A DNA stretch of 64,000 nucleotides, from contig NZ_OZ026451.1 in assembly GCF_964019545.1 (NCBI RefSeq), forward strand, positions 1,421,001 through 1,485,000, in the 5' to 3' direction. Within the stretch, counting starts at the first letter, position 1; the number at the start of each line of letters is the position of its first letter. Source of the DNA: Rickettsiella endosymbiont of Xylota segnis. GTDB lineage: Bacteria > Pseudomonadota > Gammaproteobacteria > Diplorickettsiales > Diplorickettsiaceae. The position numbers and the translations under genes are program-made. Shown piece after piece: positions 28,822 through 38,132 of this stretch. The notes beneath the pieces are model-generated. The model ran no database searches. It saw nothing but the letters and a program-made list of their open reading frames with translations, and was not told the DNA's origin.

Positions 28822-29250
28822 ATGCTTACAACACAAAAAAAAATATTAGCTTTTATTCTGCTGTTAGGTATCAGTGCTAGTGTATTAGCCAATGTTCCCC
28901 CTACTAATGCCAACGCTCCTTCTGCAACATTGAGCAACCCCCAAAGCAAAGCTATCGAATTTGCGAGACAAGCCGGGGCTATAGCTGGTATCGCTCAGGC
29001 CTGCGGTGAAAATTTAGGAGATTTTTCTGCAAGAATAAACGAAGCCATAAATAAGTTATCTAGTGATCCTTCTGATCTAGCAGCAGCTTCTTTGGTTTAT
29101 CAACGCATTAGCCAGGAAGCGAAAATAGCTGAAAGTAAAAACCAATCTATCCCTTGCATGAAGGTACTACAGGATTTTCGAAATTTACCGATTATGCAAT
29201 CTGACTATAAAACCACGGTTATCGAGCAACTTAACCCAGCTGGTCCATAA
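28822..29250 (+). CDS. Unknown exported protein
   Basis: A 142-residue protein with a clear signal peptide (KKILAFILLLGISASVLA). The mature part is helical, with a proline/asparagine/alanine-rich linker, two cysteines (AQACGEN and IPCMKVL) that may form a disulfide, and no domain I recognise. It follows ygfZ by 10 nt, so it is probably cotranscribed, and it converges on the MFS gene. A periplasmic location is inferred from the signal peptide only. Confidence 0.65.
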   Translation: MLTTQKKILAFILLLGISASVLANVPPTNANAPSATLSNPQSKAIEFARQAGAIAGIAQACGENLGDFSARINEAINKLSSDPSDLAAASLVYQRISQEAKIAESKNQSIPCMKVLQDFRNLPIMQSDYKTTVIEQLNPAGP

Positions 29251-29261
29251 ATAATCTTTAT

Positions 29262-30533
29262 TTACATCTCTAATTGTTGTGAGCTCGATTCCCGGATAAA
29301 AAATAACGAAAATAGAGATAATAGAAGGTAGATGGGTAATATACTTAATGCATGTCGGTATTCTATTGTTGAAAAGTAATGCACACCGGATATCAATTTG
29401 CCATGCGAATCACCATCTAATAACTTCCCTATCAATGGCTGAGTTAATGCACTGAAAATAATATCGCCGGTATTTATTAAGGCGATTATTGTCGCTGCAA
29501 CAGTTATTTTATTTAATTCTCTTCCCAATGCAAAACCTAGCATAAATGCACCGGTGCTAAAACCAAAAATAAATAACAACGTTCCCAACAACCAAAGTGG
29601 AAAACTCATATAGATAATCAAGGTGATGCAAACCAAAGCTACAAAAGCATTAATCAACATTACCGGACGTCGTTTGTTTATCCGATCCGACCATAAACCT
29701 ATTAATGGACTACCAAAAGCTAAACCTAAAAAAATAAAAGAAGCCAAAAGAGCTGCTTGGGTATGCGAAACCTGATAAGTTTCTTTTAGGAAGGGAATAC
29801 ACCATAGTCCGGCAAAACTATCGATGGGTGAAAAAGCCAATCCACTATAAAAGGTAATTAACCAGTTTTGTTTACTAGTCAATACCATCCACACATCATG
29901 GAACGAAAATTTTTCACTTATTCCAGCTTCGCTGACTGCTCCTACCGGGTTATCACGCACAATTAAGTAAAATAAAACTGCTAAAATAAGTCCGCTCACA
30001 GCACACATATACAAACTCTGCCGCCAACCCAAAACACTAACCGCAAAGGACAATGGCACCTGGCCTGCAACTGCACCTAACATCGCAGCTGTAGCTAACA
30101 AGCCACCAACAAATGCAAATTGATTGGGTTTGAACCAAAGGCTAGTCATCTTCATATAACTAACTGTGGCAAAAGCCGCTCCAACCCCCATTAATGCCCT
30201 AGCCCAATTCGCTATATTTAAAGTATGTGCCTTAGAAAAAATATAAATTCCGGCTGCACATATAAAAATAGCTATTGCAGTTAATAAACGTGGACTATAA
30301 CGGTCGAGTAAAACACCCACAAAAAGTTGGGCTATCAAAAAAGAATAAAAAAAACTCGCAGCTAAATTACCTAAACCGGTACCTTGTATCTGAAATACAC
30401 GCATCAGGTCGTCGGTCATAATGCTGGGAGAGACTTGTAAAATGTATTTATAAAACAAAAATGCAGCAGCTAGAGCAATGACTAACCAAGGATACAATCG
30501 GTGAGTGGTAAAATGTTTCTTTTCTATAGACAT
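29262..30533 (-). CDS. Major facilitator superfamily transporter
   Basis: A 423-residue protein with twelve predicted membrane helices. The MFS motif A-like loop FVGVLLDRYSPRLL lies after helix 2, and a second copy, IGLWSDRINKRRPVML, after helix 8. The overall pattern resembles the metabolite:proton symporters abundant in Legionellales. The substrate cannot be read from sequence. It is leftward and converges on the exported protein gene. Confidence 0.85.
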   Translation of the reverse strand: MSIEKKHFTTHRLYPWLVIALAAAFLFYKYILQVSPSIMTDDLMRVFQIQGTGLGNLAASFFYSFLIAQLFVGVLLDRYSPRLLTAIAIFICAAGIYIFSKAHTLNIANWARALMGVGAAFATVSYMKMTSLWFKPNQFAFVGGLLATAAMLGAVAGQVPLSFAVSVLGWRQSLYMCAVSGLILAVLFYLIVRDNPVGAVSEAGISEKFSFHDVWMVLTSKQNWLITFYSGLAFSPIDSFAGLWCIPFLKETYQVSHTQAALLASFIFLGLAFGSPLIGLWSDRINKRRPVMLINAFVALVCITLIIYMSFPLWLLGTLLFIFGFSTGAFMLGFALGRELNKITVAATIIALINTGDIIFSALTQPLIGKLLDGDSHGKLISGVHYFSTIEYRHALSILPIYLLLSLFSLFFIRESSSQQLEM

Positions 30534-30759
30534 GACGTGCTAAACCTTAAAATTTATTTAGCGCGACATTATGGCATTATTAGGCAATTTTTGCACACCT
30601 TATCACAGTCACAGGACATTCTACAAAAATCTTAACACTAAAAAGAGGTTCGCAAATTAAATTAAAAGTAGCATAAGCGAGGATAAAAAAATCTCAGGAT
30701 CAAATTGATAGTACAAATTTAAAAAAATAAGCATTAAATTATTAAACCTCTTAAATTTA

Positions 30760-30791
30760 TTGATTCGCAAATTAAAGTCTCGGCGTATAAT
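30760..30791 (+). promoter_or_regulatory. Candidate promoter of tRNA-Arg(CCT)
   Basis: TTGATT at 30760-30765 and a perfect TATAAT at 30786-30791 precede the tRNA by 13 nt. The 20 nt spacing is longer than ideal, so the -35 assignment is weak; the -10 box is convincing. Confidence 0.45.
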
Positions 30792-30804
30792 ACGATTCAT
30801 TTCA

Positions 30805-30881
30805 GCCCCGGTGGCACAGTTGGAAAGCGCGGTCCCCTCCTAAGGGACAGGTCGCCGGTTCGAATCCGGCCTGGGGCACCA
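30805..30881 (+). tRNA. tRNA-Arg (anticodon CCT)
   Basis: The 77 nt fold as a cloverleaf. The acceptor stem is GCCCCGG with CTGGGGC, the anticodon stem GTCCC/GGGAC with loop CTCCTAA (anticodon CCT, reads AGG), and the T arm GCCGG-TTCGAAT-CCGGC. CCA is encoded at the 3' end. The D stem has one mismatch. The pdxY frame opens only 4 nt later. Confidence 0.95.
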
Positions 30882-30930
30882 ACATTTGCAAGAAGATGAA
30901 CAAGCGACTAGGCTTTTGCTAAGAGGTCTA

Positions 30931-31797
30931 ATGAATATTTTATCGATACAATCCCATGTCAGTTACGGTTATGTAGGTAACAAAGCGGCGACTTTCCCCT
31001 TACAAGCGATGGGATTTGATGTGTGGCCTGTTAATACGGTGCAATTTTCCAACCATACAGGCTATGGTCATTGGCAAGGTGATATTTGCACTGCTGAGCA
31101 GGTACGTGCCGTCATACAGGGTTTAGTTTCCTTAGATTTAGCAAAACAATGCGATGCAATTTTATCTGGTTATATTGGTGATAAAGAAATTGGCCAAGTT
31201 ATTGTGGAAACCGTACAACAATTTCAACAAGCCAATCCTAAACTCATTTATCTCTGTGATCCAGTTATGGCTACGCCGAATGGTAAAGCCTGTTTTGTTA
31301 AACCAGATATTCCCAATTTCTTTCGTACCCAAATTTTATCCATTGCTAGCATTATTTCACCCAATCATTTTGAAGCGGAATATTTATACGGAAAAAAAAT
31401 TAATAATTTAAATGACTTAAAACAAGCTGCACATTTTTTTCATAATCAAGGAATACTTATTGTCATCATAACCAGCCTAAATTTAAAAGAAAAAACTATA
31501 TCAAACTCGAATAAACTCATTGCTTTTCTCTCAAGCAAACAAGGACAATGGTACGCTACAATTTCTATTCCAAGCATTTCTGCAACAATCAACGGCAGTG
31601 GGGATCTTTTTTCGGCACTGTATTTAGGTCATTTTTTGTTAACTAAAAACGCTTTAACTGCTTTCAGTTTAGCGTTAAATAAAACCCATCAAGTAATTCA
31701 AGCCACTTATGCAGCAAATCGCTGCGAATTAAAAATTATTGGTAATGATTATAAGCAAGCAGCTCCAGATTATGTTATGCTACAACAGATAGAATAA
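30931..31797 (+). CDS. pdxY: Pyridoxal kinase PdxY
   Basis: Phosphorylates pyridoxal to pyridoxal 5'-phosphate in the vitamin B6 salvage pathway. The sequence shows the ribokinase-like fold with the B6-binding start NILSIQSHVSYGYVGNKAA, VNTVQFSNHTGYG, the catalytic INGSGDLFSALYLG near the C-terminus, and normal length (288 residues). The frame opens at a TTG at 30886, but the ATG at 30931 with AAGAGG upstream begins the conserved sequence. It is followed by a small membrane gene and lpxK. Confidence 0.93.
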   Translation: MNILSIQSHVSYGYVGNKAATFPLQAMGFDVWPVNTVQFSNHTGYGHWQGDICTAEQVRAVIQGLVSLDLAKQCDAILSGYIGDKEIGQVIVETVQQFQQANPKLIYLCDPVMATPNGKACFVKPDIPNFFRTQILSIASIISPNHFEAEYLYGKKINNLNDLKQAAHFFHNQGILIVIITSLNLKEKTISNSNKLIAFLSSKQGQWYATISIPSISATINGSGDLFSALYLGHFLLTKNALTAFSLALNKTHQVIQATYAANRCELKIIGNDYKQAAPDYVMLQQIE

Positions 31798-31809
31798 CAG
31801 GAAGTTACA

Positions 31810-31953
31810 ATGAAAGATTATCGTTTTTATTTATGGATAGCCTATCTCTCAACAGCTACTGTTCTTTTAATTAATCTGCTAACTCCTTTAATTCGTTATT
31901 ATAAGTTATTTAAGAAAAAGCGAAGCATTACGTCATTAATCACAAAAAAATAA
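31810..31953 (+). CDS. CcmD-like small membrane protein
   Basis: A 47-residue ORF starting MKDYRFYLWIAYLSTATVLL, one membrane helix, then a basic tail (LFKKKRSITSLITKK). This is the plan of CcmD, the small subunit that helps release holo-CcmE from the CcmABC haem-handling complex: aromatic FYxW-AY start, single helix and positively charged C-terminus. No other ccm gene is nearby. Its stop overlaps the lpxK ATG (TAATG). An unrelated small membrane protein is the alternative. Confidence 0.5.
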   Translation: MKDYRFYLWIAYLSTATVLLINLLTPLIRYYKLFKKKRSITSLITKK

Positions 31954-32945
31954 TGTTAAAAATTTGGCAGAAAAAAAATTTTTTGGGCTATTTGCTTTGG
32001 CCATTATCGTTTATTTACCGTATTTTTATTTTTGTACGCCGTAAATTTTATCAATTCCATTTTTTAAAAATAAATTACCTCTCAATACCCGTTATCGTCG
32101 TTGGAAATATTACCATTGGGGGAACAGGCAAAACACCCGTTGTCATCGCATTAGCTCTTTTTTTAAAAGAAAAAGGTTGGCGGCCAGGTATTATCAGCCG
32201 CGGCTATGGCGGTAACACTAAGCATTTTCCCTGCTTAGTACATCAAAACAGTAATGCTCGTGAGGTGGGTGATGAACCTATTTTAATTGCACAACATACA
32301 GGATGTCCCACCATCATCGATCCTGATCGCAGTCGCGGCGCTAAGAGTTTACTGAAGCGTTCCAATTGCAACATTGTCATTAGTGATGATGGTCTACAGC
32401 ACTTAAGCTTTGGTAGAGATATAGAAATTGTCGTCGTCGATGGCGAAAGACGTTTTGGGAATAACTTTTGTTTACCCGCAGGCCCCTTACGTGAACCTGT
32501 TTCACGTTTAAGTTCAGTTGATTTTGTTATAAGCAAAGGAATCGCTCAAACCAATGAATTTAAACTATGTTTAATTCCAGATTATTTTTACCAACTAATT
32601 CAAACTAAAAATAAACAATCGAAAGAATATTTTTTTGAAAAAAAAGTGCATGCCGTGGCTGGCATAGGAAATCCCGATCAATTTTTTAAAGCCATACGTA
32701 AACTAGGTCTTAACATCGTTGAGCACCCCTTCCCCGATCATTATCTATTTAAACCGCGTGATTTCAATTACGGGAATGATGCCATTATTGTAATGACTGA
32801 GAAAGATGCAGTAAAATGCGTAGGTTTTGTTGATGCCAGACTTTGGTGTTTAAGAACCAAAACAGCGTTAGACAATAATTTTCTAAATACTATATTAAAT
32901 CGAATTAATTTAATAAATGAAAATCTAAAATCTTCTTCAAGCTAG
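31953..32945 (+). CDS. lpxK: Tetraacyldisaccharide 4'-kinase LpxK
   Basis: LpxK phosphorylates the 4' position of the lipid A disaccharide at the inner membrane. The 330 residues include an N-terminal membrane anchor, the P-loop region VGNITIGGTGKTPVVIAL (about 47-64), SRGYGG, and DDGLQHLSFGRDIEIVVVDG (about 145). The last 41 nt overlap the convergent arnA-like gene. Start is fixed by the TAATG overlap with the upstream small gene. Confidence 0.94.
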   Translation: MLKIWQKKNFLGYLLWPLSFIYRIFIFVRRKFYQFHFLKINYLSIPVIVVGNITIGGTGKTPVVIALALFLKEKGWRPGIISRGYGGNTKHFPCLVHQNSNAREVGDEPILIAQHTGCPTIIDPDRSRGAKSLLKRSNCNIVISDDGLQHLSFGRDIEIVVVDGERRFGNNFCLPAGPLREPVSRLSSVDFVISKGIAQTNEFKLCLIPDYFYQLIQTKNKQSKEYFFEKKVHAVAGIGNPDQFFKAIRKLGLNIVEHPFPDHYLFKPRDFNYGNDAIIVMTEKDAVKCVGFVDARLWCLRTKTALDNNFLNTILNRINLINENLKSSSS

Positions 32946-33924
32946 TTTTTATATCTATATGTGGTTGCCAATCAAGTTGTTGTTGCGCACGTTTAATCGA
33001 TGGCATACGACGTTCCACATCTTGATAACCTTTTCCATAATAATTATCTGAATTTATAGTCTGTAATTCTACTTGTGCAGCATAATTTGTATAATCTGCG
33101 TAAGTTTTAATTAACTCTAATAATAATTCAGCGAGTTCACGGATAGAAATATCGTTTTCCGGATTACCAACGTTAAAAATAGCTTTTTCTGCGCATCCAT
33201 TTTTATTTGCAATGATTTTTAATAAGCATCCTATCCCGTCGTCAATATCAATAAAGCTACGTCGTTGTTGTCCTCCATTCACTAATTGAATGGCTTCCCC
33301 ACGTAATATATTTCCAATAAATTGACTGACAACTCGTGAGCTTCCTGGCTTAGGATTATGTGGATCATCAAGCTTAGGGCCTAACCAATTGAATGGTCTA
33401 AAAAGCGTATAGCTTAATTCATTCTTTAGACCATAAGCATGAATCACTCTATCTAGTAGTTGTTTACTGCAAGAATATATCCAACGTGGTTTATTAATGG
33501 GCCCTAGCACAAAATTACTTGTTTCTTCATCAAATGCTTCATCAGTGCACATCCCATATACTTCAGAAGTCGAGGGAAAAACTACACGTTTTTGATGTTT
33601 AACGCACAAACGAATAATTTTTAAATTGGCTTCAAAATCAAGTTCAAAAATACCTAAGGGATTTTTCACATAACTTGCAGGCGTGGCGATTGCAACTAAA
33701 GGCAGGACTACATCACACTGTTGAATCTGTTGTTCGATCCATACTATTTCATGATTTAGGTCACCTTTTTTAAAGGTGAGTCGTTGGTGTTTAAGGAACT
33801 CACTGATTTTATTTTCGCTTAAATCCAATCCAATTAACTGCCAATCTGTTTTTCCTAAACAATGCTCCAATAGGCTGCTGCCAATAAAGCCATTGATCCC
33901 AAGAATTAATACTTTTAAACTCAT
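32905..33924 (-). CDS. arnA: UDP-glucuronate decarboxylase (ArnA dehydrogenase domain only)
   Basis: A short-chain dehydrogenase/epimerase of 339 residues matching the C-terminal half of ArnA, which oxidatively decarboxylates UDP-glucuronate to UDP-Ara4-keto-pentose. It has the NAD-binding GINGFIGSSLLEH (about residues 9-21), PSTSEVYGMC and the catalytic YSCSKQ. The N-terminal formyltransferase domain of full-length ArnA is absent. It is the third gene of a leftward arnT-arnC-arnA set. Confidence 0.85.
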   Translation of the reverse strand: MSLKVLILGINGFIGSSLLEHCLGKTDWQLIGLDLSENKISEFLKHQRLTFKKGDLNHEIVWIEQQIQQCDVVLPLVAIATPASYVKNPLGIFELDFEANLKIIRLCVKHQKRVVFPSTSEVYGMCTDEAFDEETSNFVLGPINKPRWIYSCSKQLLDRVIHAYGLKNELSYTLFRPFNWLGPKLDDPHNPKPGSSRVVSQFIGNILRGEAIQLVNGGQQRRSFIDIDDGIGCLLKIIANKNGCAEKAIFNVGNPENDISIRELAELLLELIKTYADYTNYAAQVELQTINSDNYYGKGYQDVERRMPSIKRAQQQLDWQPHIDIKTSLKKILDFHLLN

Positions 33925-33960
33925 ATTTTACTACTTGTGTTAAAAATGCATTTCTTATAT

Positions 33961-34905
33961 TTACTTTTCATTCGTCTCATCAACAATCTTTCTAATAACA
34001 TAGCGGGGACGGTGACGTACTTCTTGATAAATACGTCCAATATATTCCCCCATAATACCTAGACCCATCAGCATTATACCCATTATAAAAAAAACTATCG
34101 CAAACAACGTAAACACACCTTCCACTTCTGGGCCGATAATAATCCGCCGTAAAAGCAAATATACAACAAAAAAACTACTTAAAATGGAAATAAACAATCC
34201 CAACATAGTAAAAATCTGTAAGGGTAATAGTGTAAAACTAGTCATCCAATCAAAATTTAAGCGTAACAAGCGGTAAAGATTATATTTAGACTCACCCAAC
34301 TTACGAGCATCGTGTCCGACTTCAATTTCGGTAGGAGATATAGAAAGTCTATAGGCTTGTGCTGGAATAAATAAAGAAGTTTCCTTGCTCGCAATCATCA
34401 AATCAACGAGTGAACGGCGATAGGCTCTTAACATACATCCTTGATCACTTAAACGAATTTTAGTCATTTTATAGCGTAACCAATTATTTAATCTGGAGGC
34501 GTAACGTCGGAAAAAAGTATCTTGTCGATTTTTCCTTATTCCACCAACATAATCATGACCTTCTTCAATAAGTTGTATCAAATGAGAGATTTCTTCTGGT
34601 GGATTTTGTAGATCAGCATCTAAGGTAATAATAATTTCTCCTCTTACCCGCTCTAAACCTGCCATTAAAGCCATGTGCTGACCAAAGTTACCATTAAAAT
34701 GAATAATTCGAATTTGTTCTGGTCGTCTTTTTTGTAATTCATTAAGTCGTTCAAAAGAATCATCCTGACTACCATCGTTTACTAAAATGATCTCGTAAGT
34801 CTTACCTGATATATCTAAGCTTGAAATTAAGCGCTGGTATAACTGTTCTAGGTTTTCAGACTCATTATAAACAGGGATAACCACACTGATATAAGGTTTG
34901 TTCAT
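33961..34905 (-). CDS. arnC: Undecaprenyl-phosphate Ara4FN transferase ArnC
   Basis: A GT2 glycosyltransferase of 314 residues with VVIPVYNESENLEQLY, the DADLQNPPEEI metal-binding motif (about residues 95-105), and two C-terminal membrane helices (about 230-290) followed by a basic tail. ArnC moves 4-formamido-arabinose onto undecaprenyl phosphate for lipid A modification. The closely related polyprenyl-phosphate glucosyl/mannosyltransferases are an alternative, but the arnT and arnA neighbours favour ArnC. Confidence 0.85.
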   Translation of the reverse strand: MNKPYISVVIPVYNESENLEQLYQRLISSLDISGKTYEIILVNDGSQDDSFERLNELQKRRPEQIRIIHFNGNFGQHMALMAGLERVRGEIIITLDADLQNPPEEISHLIQLIEEGHDYVGGIRKNRQDTFFRRYASRLNNWLRYKMTKIRLSDQGCMLRAYRRSLVDLMIASKETSLFIPAQAYRLSISPTEIEVGHDARKLGESKYNLYRLLRLNFDWMTSFTLLPLQIFTMLGLFISILSSFFVVYLLLRRIIIGPEVEGVFTLFAIVFFIMGIMLMGLGIMGEYIGRIYQEVRHRPRYVIRKIVDETNEK

Positions 34906-34935
34906 TTTTTCTTTATCCTCTTTTAATCATTAGTA

Positions 34936-36675
34936 TTACATCTTAAGATGATTACTTAATAAAACATCTTGGTCAGTTTGTGCAAGCAAATAAACAGTGG
35001 GTTTTTTTGATTGTTTAAATTGTTGATATATTTCTTTATTAGTTACCATATAAACGTGTTCATGACTATTCCAAAGGGGCCAAAAGTTAGCATCTTTTAA
35101 CATCCAAGCATTGGTATCCTGATGTTGCATACCAAAGATTAACTCCCCGCCGACATTAACTGCAAATACCCGTTGATTTAAATAAAAAGGTAAATCTTGA
35201 TAATATTCGTAGTACGCAACTACTTTATCCTTTGGTTTTAATAAAGGTTTGAGCATAGCAACTAAAGGTTTTATAGATCGCGTATCGAACTGGGGAATAC
35301 TGATAGAAACAATCAGAAAACTAATTACACTTCCTATTGTTAAGATTGTAAATGCCATTTTAGATTTTTTACGTAAAATAAAGCAACTCGCTACTATGCT
35401 ATTTAATAGAAAAACAGTATATCCCGTAGTTAAAAAAAATTTAGCAGTTTGAGAGAGCGTTGTAGAAGGATCATTTACTAAACATACAAGACCTACAATT
35501 CCTAAACCTAGCCATAGCAAAGGTACAACTAAATATCCCCATTTAATATCATTGAAACGCTGCCAATGGGTAGAAAGATAATGCCCGGTTAACAAAGCCA
35601 AACCAGGAAATATGGGTAAAATATACGGAATTAATTTGGAATGTGAAAAAGAAAAGAAAATAAAAATTATTCCTATCCAGAGTAAAAGGAAAATAGAATT
35701 ATTTTTTTCTTTAAACTGTTGATAATTTCGGGGAAAGTGACCGGCTACGGCTTGAGGCAAAAAACATACCCAAGGTAAAAATCCAGCAATAAAAATTGGA
35801 ATAAAAAACCAATCGGGTTGGTAACGTTGTGCTATTAAAGTGGAGTAACGCAAAAATTGTTGATCAATAAAATAGAATTGAAAAAACTCAGGATTCCTGG
35901 ACTGCACTAAAATATGCCATGGCAAAACTATTAATAAAAATAATAAAATTCCACTCGGAAGATAACATTCTTTCAGTAAACGCCATTGATTAGTTAATAA
36001 GACCCAAAGCCCAATAATCATAGTTGGAAATATGATGCCGATAAGCCCTTTGGTGAGCACTGCTAGCCCAGCAAGCATATAAGCACTATAAAATAAAAAA
36101 CGACGGCCTAAACTTGGGGATTGATTGCTGGCAACTAAAAAAGCTAACAAACCTCCAGATAAACAGACCGATAAAGTCATATCGAGCGTTACCATTCGTG
36201 CTAATGCAAAATATAGAAGACTGGAAGCAAGAATAATGGCGCTTAATAGTCCCGCTCGCCTTTCAAAAAGAATTCGACCCGATGCATAAACTAACAAGCA
36301 ACCTAATACTGCCATAATAGCGTTAGGTAAACGAACCGTCCATTCACTGATAGGTGCAAAATAATGATTTGTTTTAGACCTATTCAATGCATATTCTGCT
36401 TGGATAATCCATGGATTTAAAACTTTAATTGCGCCGGCTTGTAACCAGTAAAATAAGGGTGGTTTTTCAAAATATTTGATCCCGTTCAGATGGGGAGTTA
36501 CGAAATCATGTCTAACCAACATTTCGCGTGGAATTTCAGCGTATCTACCTTCATCAGGTACACTTAGCGGTCTTGTTCCTAAAAATAAACTGAATATTAA
36601 ACCAATACCCACTGCCAGTAAGATTAAATCAAAGCACCAGCTTCCTTTATTGGACTTAGCTTGAATGATCGACAT
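34936..36675 (-). CDS. arnT: Lipid A 4-amino-4-deoxy-L-arabinose transferase ArnT
   Basis: A GT83 (PMT-like) membrane enzyme of about 579 residues that transfers L-Ara4N from undecaprenyl phosphate to lipid A on the periplasmic side, lowering net negative charge. It shows the first periplasmic-loop motif SVPDEGRYAEIPREML (about residues 35-50), the following FEKPPLFYWL and about eleven membrane helices. The frame opens with GTG at 36684; the ATG at 36675 has better ribosome-binding spacing. It is the first gene of the leftward arn group. The group lacks arnB, arnD and the formyltransferase in this window. Confidence 0.87.
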   Translation of the reverse strand: MSIIQAKSNKGSWCFDLILLAVGIGLIFSLFLGTRPLSVPDEGRYAEIPREMLVRHDFVTPHLNGIKYFEKPPLFYWLQAGAIKVLNPWIIQAEYALNRSKTNHYFAPISEWTVRLPNAIMAVLGCLLVYASGRILFERRAGLLSAIILASSLLYFALARMVTLDMTLSVCLSGGLLAFLVASNQSPSLGRRFLFYSAYMLAGLAVLTKGLIGIIFPTMIIGLWVLLTNQWRLLKECYLPSGILLFLLIVLPWHILVQSRNPEFFQFYFIDQQFLRYSTLIAQRYQPDWFFIPIFIAGFLPWVCFLPQAVAGHFPRNYQQFKEKNNSIFLLLWIGIIFIFFSFSHSKLIPYILPIFPGLALLTGHYLSTHWQRFNDIKWGYLVVPLLWLGLGIVGLVCLVNDPSTTLSQTAKFFLTTGYTVFLLNSIVASCFILRKKSKMAFTILTIGSVISFLIVSISIPQFDTRSIKPLVAMLKPLLKPKDKVVAYYEYYQDLPFYLNQRVFAVNVGGELIFGMQHQDTNAWMLKDANFWPLWNSHEHVYMVTNKEIYQQFKQSKKPTVYLLAQTDQDVLLSNHLKM

Positions 36676-36768
36676 GCTTATCACTGCCTATTTTGGATAG
36701 GGGTTGAGAAATGGCCCTATTACTATAATAATAGGCCAAATTTATAACGGTTCTGGAGAGGAAAAGCA

Positions 36769-37434
36769 ATGCAAAAACAAAAGATCGCGGTAATTTTGTC
36801 CGGATGTGGCGCCCTAGATGGCAGTGAGGTCCATGAAGCTGTACTTAGCTTATTTGCTTTAGACCGTGCTGAATTACCTTATCAATGTTTAGCTCCTAAT
36901 ATACCTCAAACTCGCGTAGTTAATATGGCCGATGGTAAAACCCAGGAACATGCGCATAGAAATATATTGGAAGAATCTGCACGTATTGCGCGTGGAAAAA
37001 TTAAAGATATTGTCTCGGCTAACCCTAATGACTATACCGCTATGATCTTTCCAGGTGGTTTTGGTGCCGCATTAAATCTGTGTAATTTTGGTTTGAATAA
37101 AGAAAATTATTCGGTACAAAAGGATGTTTTTAAATTTGCTAAAGCGATAGTAGAAACAAAAAAACCTGCGGGATTTATTTGTATTGCACCCGTTTTAGCC
37201 CCAAAGCTTTACCCAACCGGTATTAAAATAACCATTGGCAATGATAAAGCTACTGCAGAGATATTAGAAAAGTTGGGTGCTCAACATATTCCATGTGCTG
37301 CTACAGATTGTGTCGTGGATAAAACCCATAAATTAATCAGCACGCCCGCCTATATGTTAGCCCGTTCAATTAAAGAAGTAGCGATAGGTATTGAATGCTT
37401 AGTAAATGAACTATCCCTAATGTTGAACACATAA
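36769..37434 (+). CDS. elbB: ElbB/GATase1-like glyoxalase (isoprenoid-biosynthesis-associated)
   Basis: A 221-residue DJ-1/PfpI-superfamily protein close to E. coli ElbB (GlxIII-type). The start KIAVILSGCGALDGSEVHEA and the nucleophile region PAGFICIAPVLAPKL (catalytic-type Cys) are diagnostic, as is IFPGGFGAALNL. A strong GGAGAGG ribosome binding site precedes the ATG. It has been linked to isoprenoid synthesis and methylglyoxal removal; the physiological role is unsettled. Confidence 0.88.
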   Translation: MQKQKIAVILSGCGALDGSEVHEAVLSLFALDRAELPYQCLAPNIPQTRVVNMADGKTQEHAHRNILEESARIARGKIKDIVSANPNDYTAMIFPGGFGAALNLCNFGLNKENYSVQKDVFKFAKAIVETKKPAGFICIAPVLAPKLYPTGIKITIGNDKATAEILEKLGAQHIPCAATDCVVDKTHKLISTPAYMLARSIKEVAIGIECLVNELSLMLNT

Positions 37435-37446
37435 TCTCATTACCCC

Positions 37447-38115
37447 ATGAATAAATTTCTAAGACCAATACGTAGCTTTGTGCATCGTCAAAAAAAATTA
37501 AGCAAGAGTCAACAGCTGGCTTTTTCGTCTTTATCTAATCAGAAAATATTAGCCAAATTAGATTTTAAAAACCTATTTCAACGAGAAGCATACACTGTAC
37601 TAGAAATTGGTTTTGGTATGGGTGATAGTTTGTTGCAACAAGCCTTACAGTATCCAGAAAATAATTATTTGGGAATTGAAGTTCATCGTCCTGGAATCGC
37701 ATTAATACTAAAACAAATCGAAAAACTTAAACTTAACAATATTAAAGTTTTTTATGCCGATGCCACAGAAATTTTAGCTCATTCCTTTCCTAAACATAGC
37801 TTAGATTTAGTGCAAATCTTTTTTCCAGATCCTTGGCCGAAAACTCGGCATCATAAACGACGATTAATACAAGCAAAATTTATTGCATTATTACATAAAA
37901 AACTTAAATTAAATGGCAAATTACATCTTGCTACAGATTGGCAAGATTACGCTCAACATATGTTAAAAATCATGGAAAGTGCATCTGAATGGCAAAATAC
38001 GGTTGAGAAAAATCAATTTACGCCCAGACCATCCACCAGACCAATGACTAAATTTGAAAAACGCGGTCAAGAATTAGGTCATTCAATCTGGGATCTGGTT
38101 TTTGTTACACTTTAA
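37447..38115 (+). CDS. trmB: tRNA (guanine-N7-)-methyltransferase TrmB
   Basis: TrmB makes m7G46 in the tRNA variable loop. The 222-residue protein has the SAM-binding LEIGFGMGDSLLQQA (about residues 52-66), NYLGIEVHRPGIA, and the family motif FFPDPWPKTRHHKRRL (about 127-142), then TDWQDYAQHML. It lies 12 nt after elbB, probably in one transcript. Confidence 0.95.
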   Translation: MNKFLRPIRSFVHRQKKLSKSQQLAFSSLSNQKILAKLDFKNLFQREAYTVLEIGFGMGDSLLQQALQYPENNYLGIEVHRPGIALILKQIEKLKLNNIKVFYADATEILAHSFPKHSLDLVQIFFPDPWPKTRHHKRRLIQAKFIALLHKKLKLNGKLHLATDWQDYAQHMLKIMESASEWQNTVEKNQFTPRPSTRPMTKFEKRGQELGHSIWDLVFVTL

Positions 38116-38132
38116 TTTTAAAATATTTACTG

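Noticed and set aside
30886-30930. pdxY starting at the TTG right after tRNA-Arg
   Set aside because: The ATG at 30931 has a good AAGAGG and begins the conserved sequence; the upstream codons read mostly as non-family sequence.
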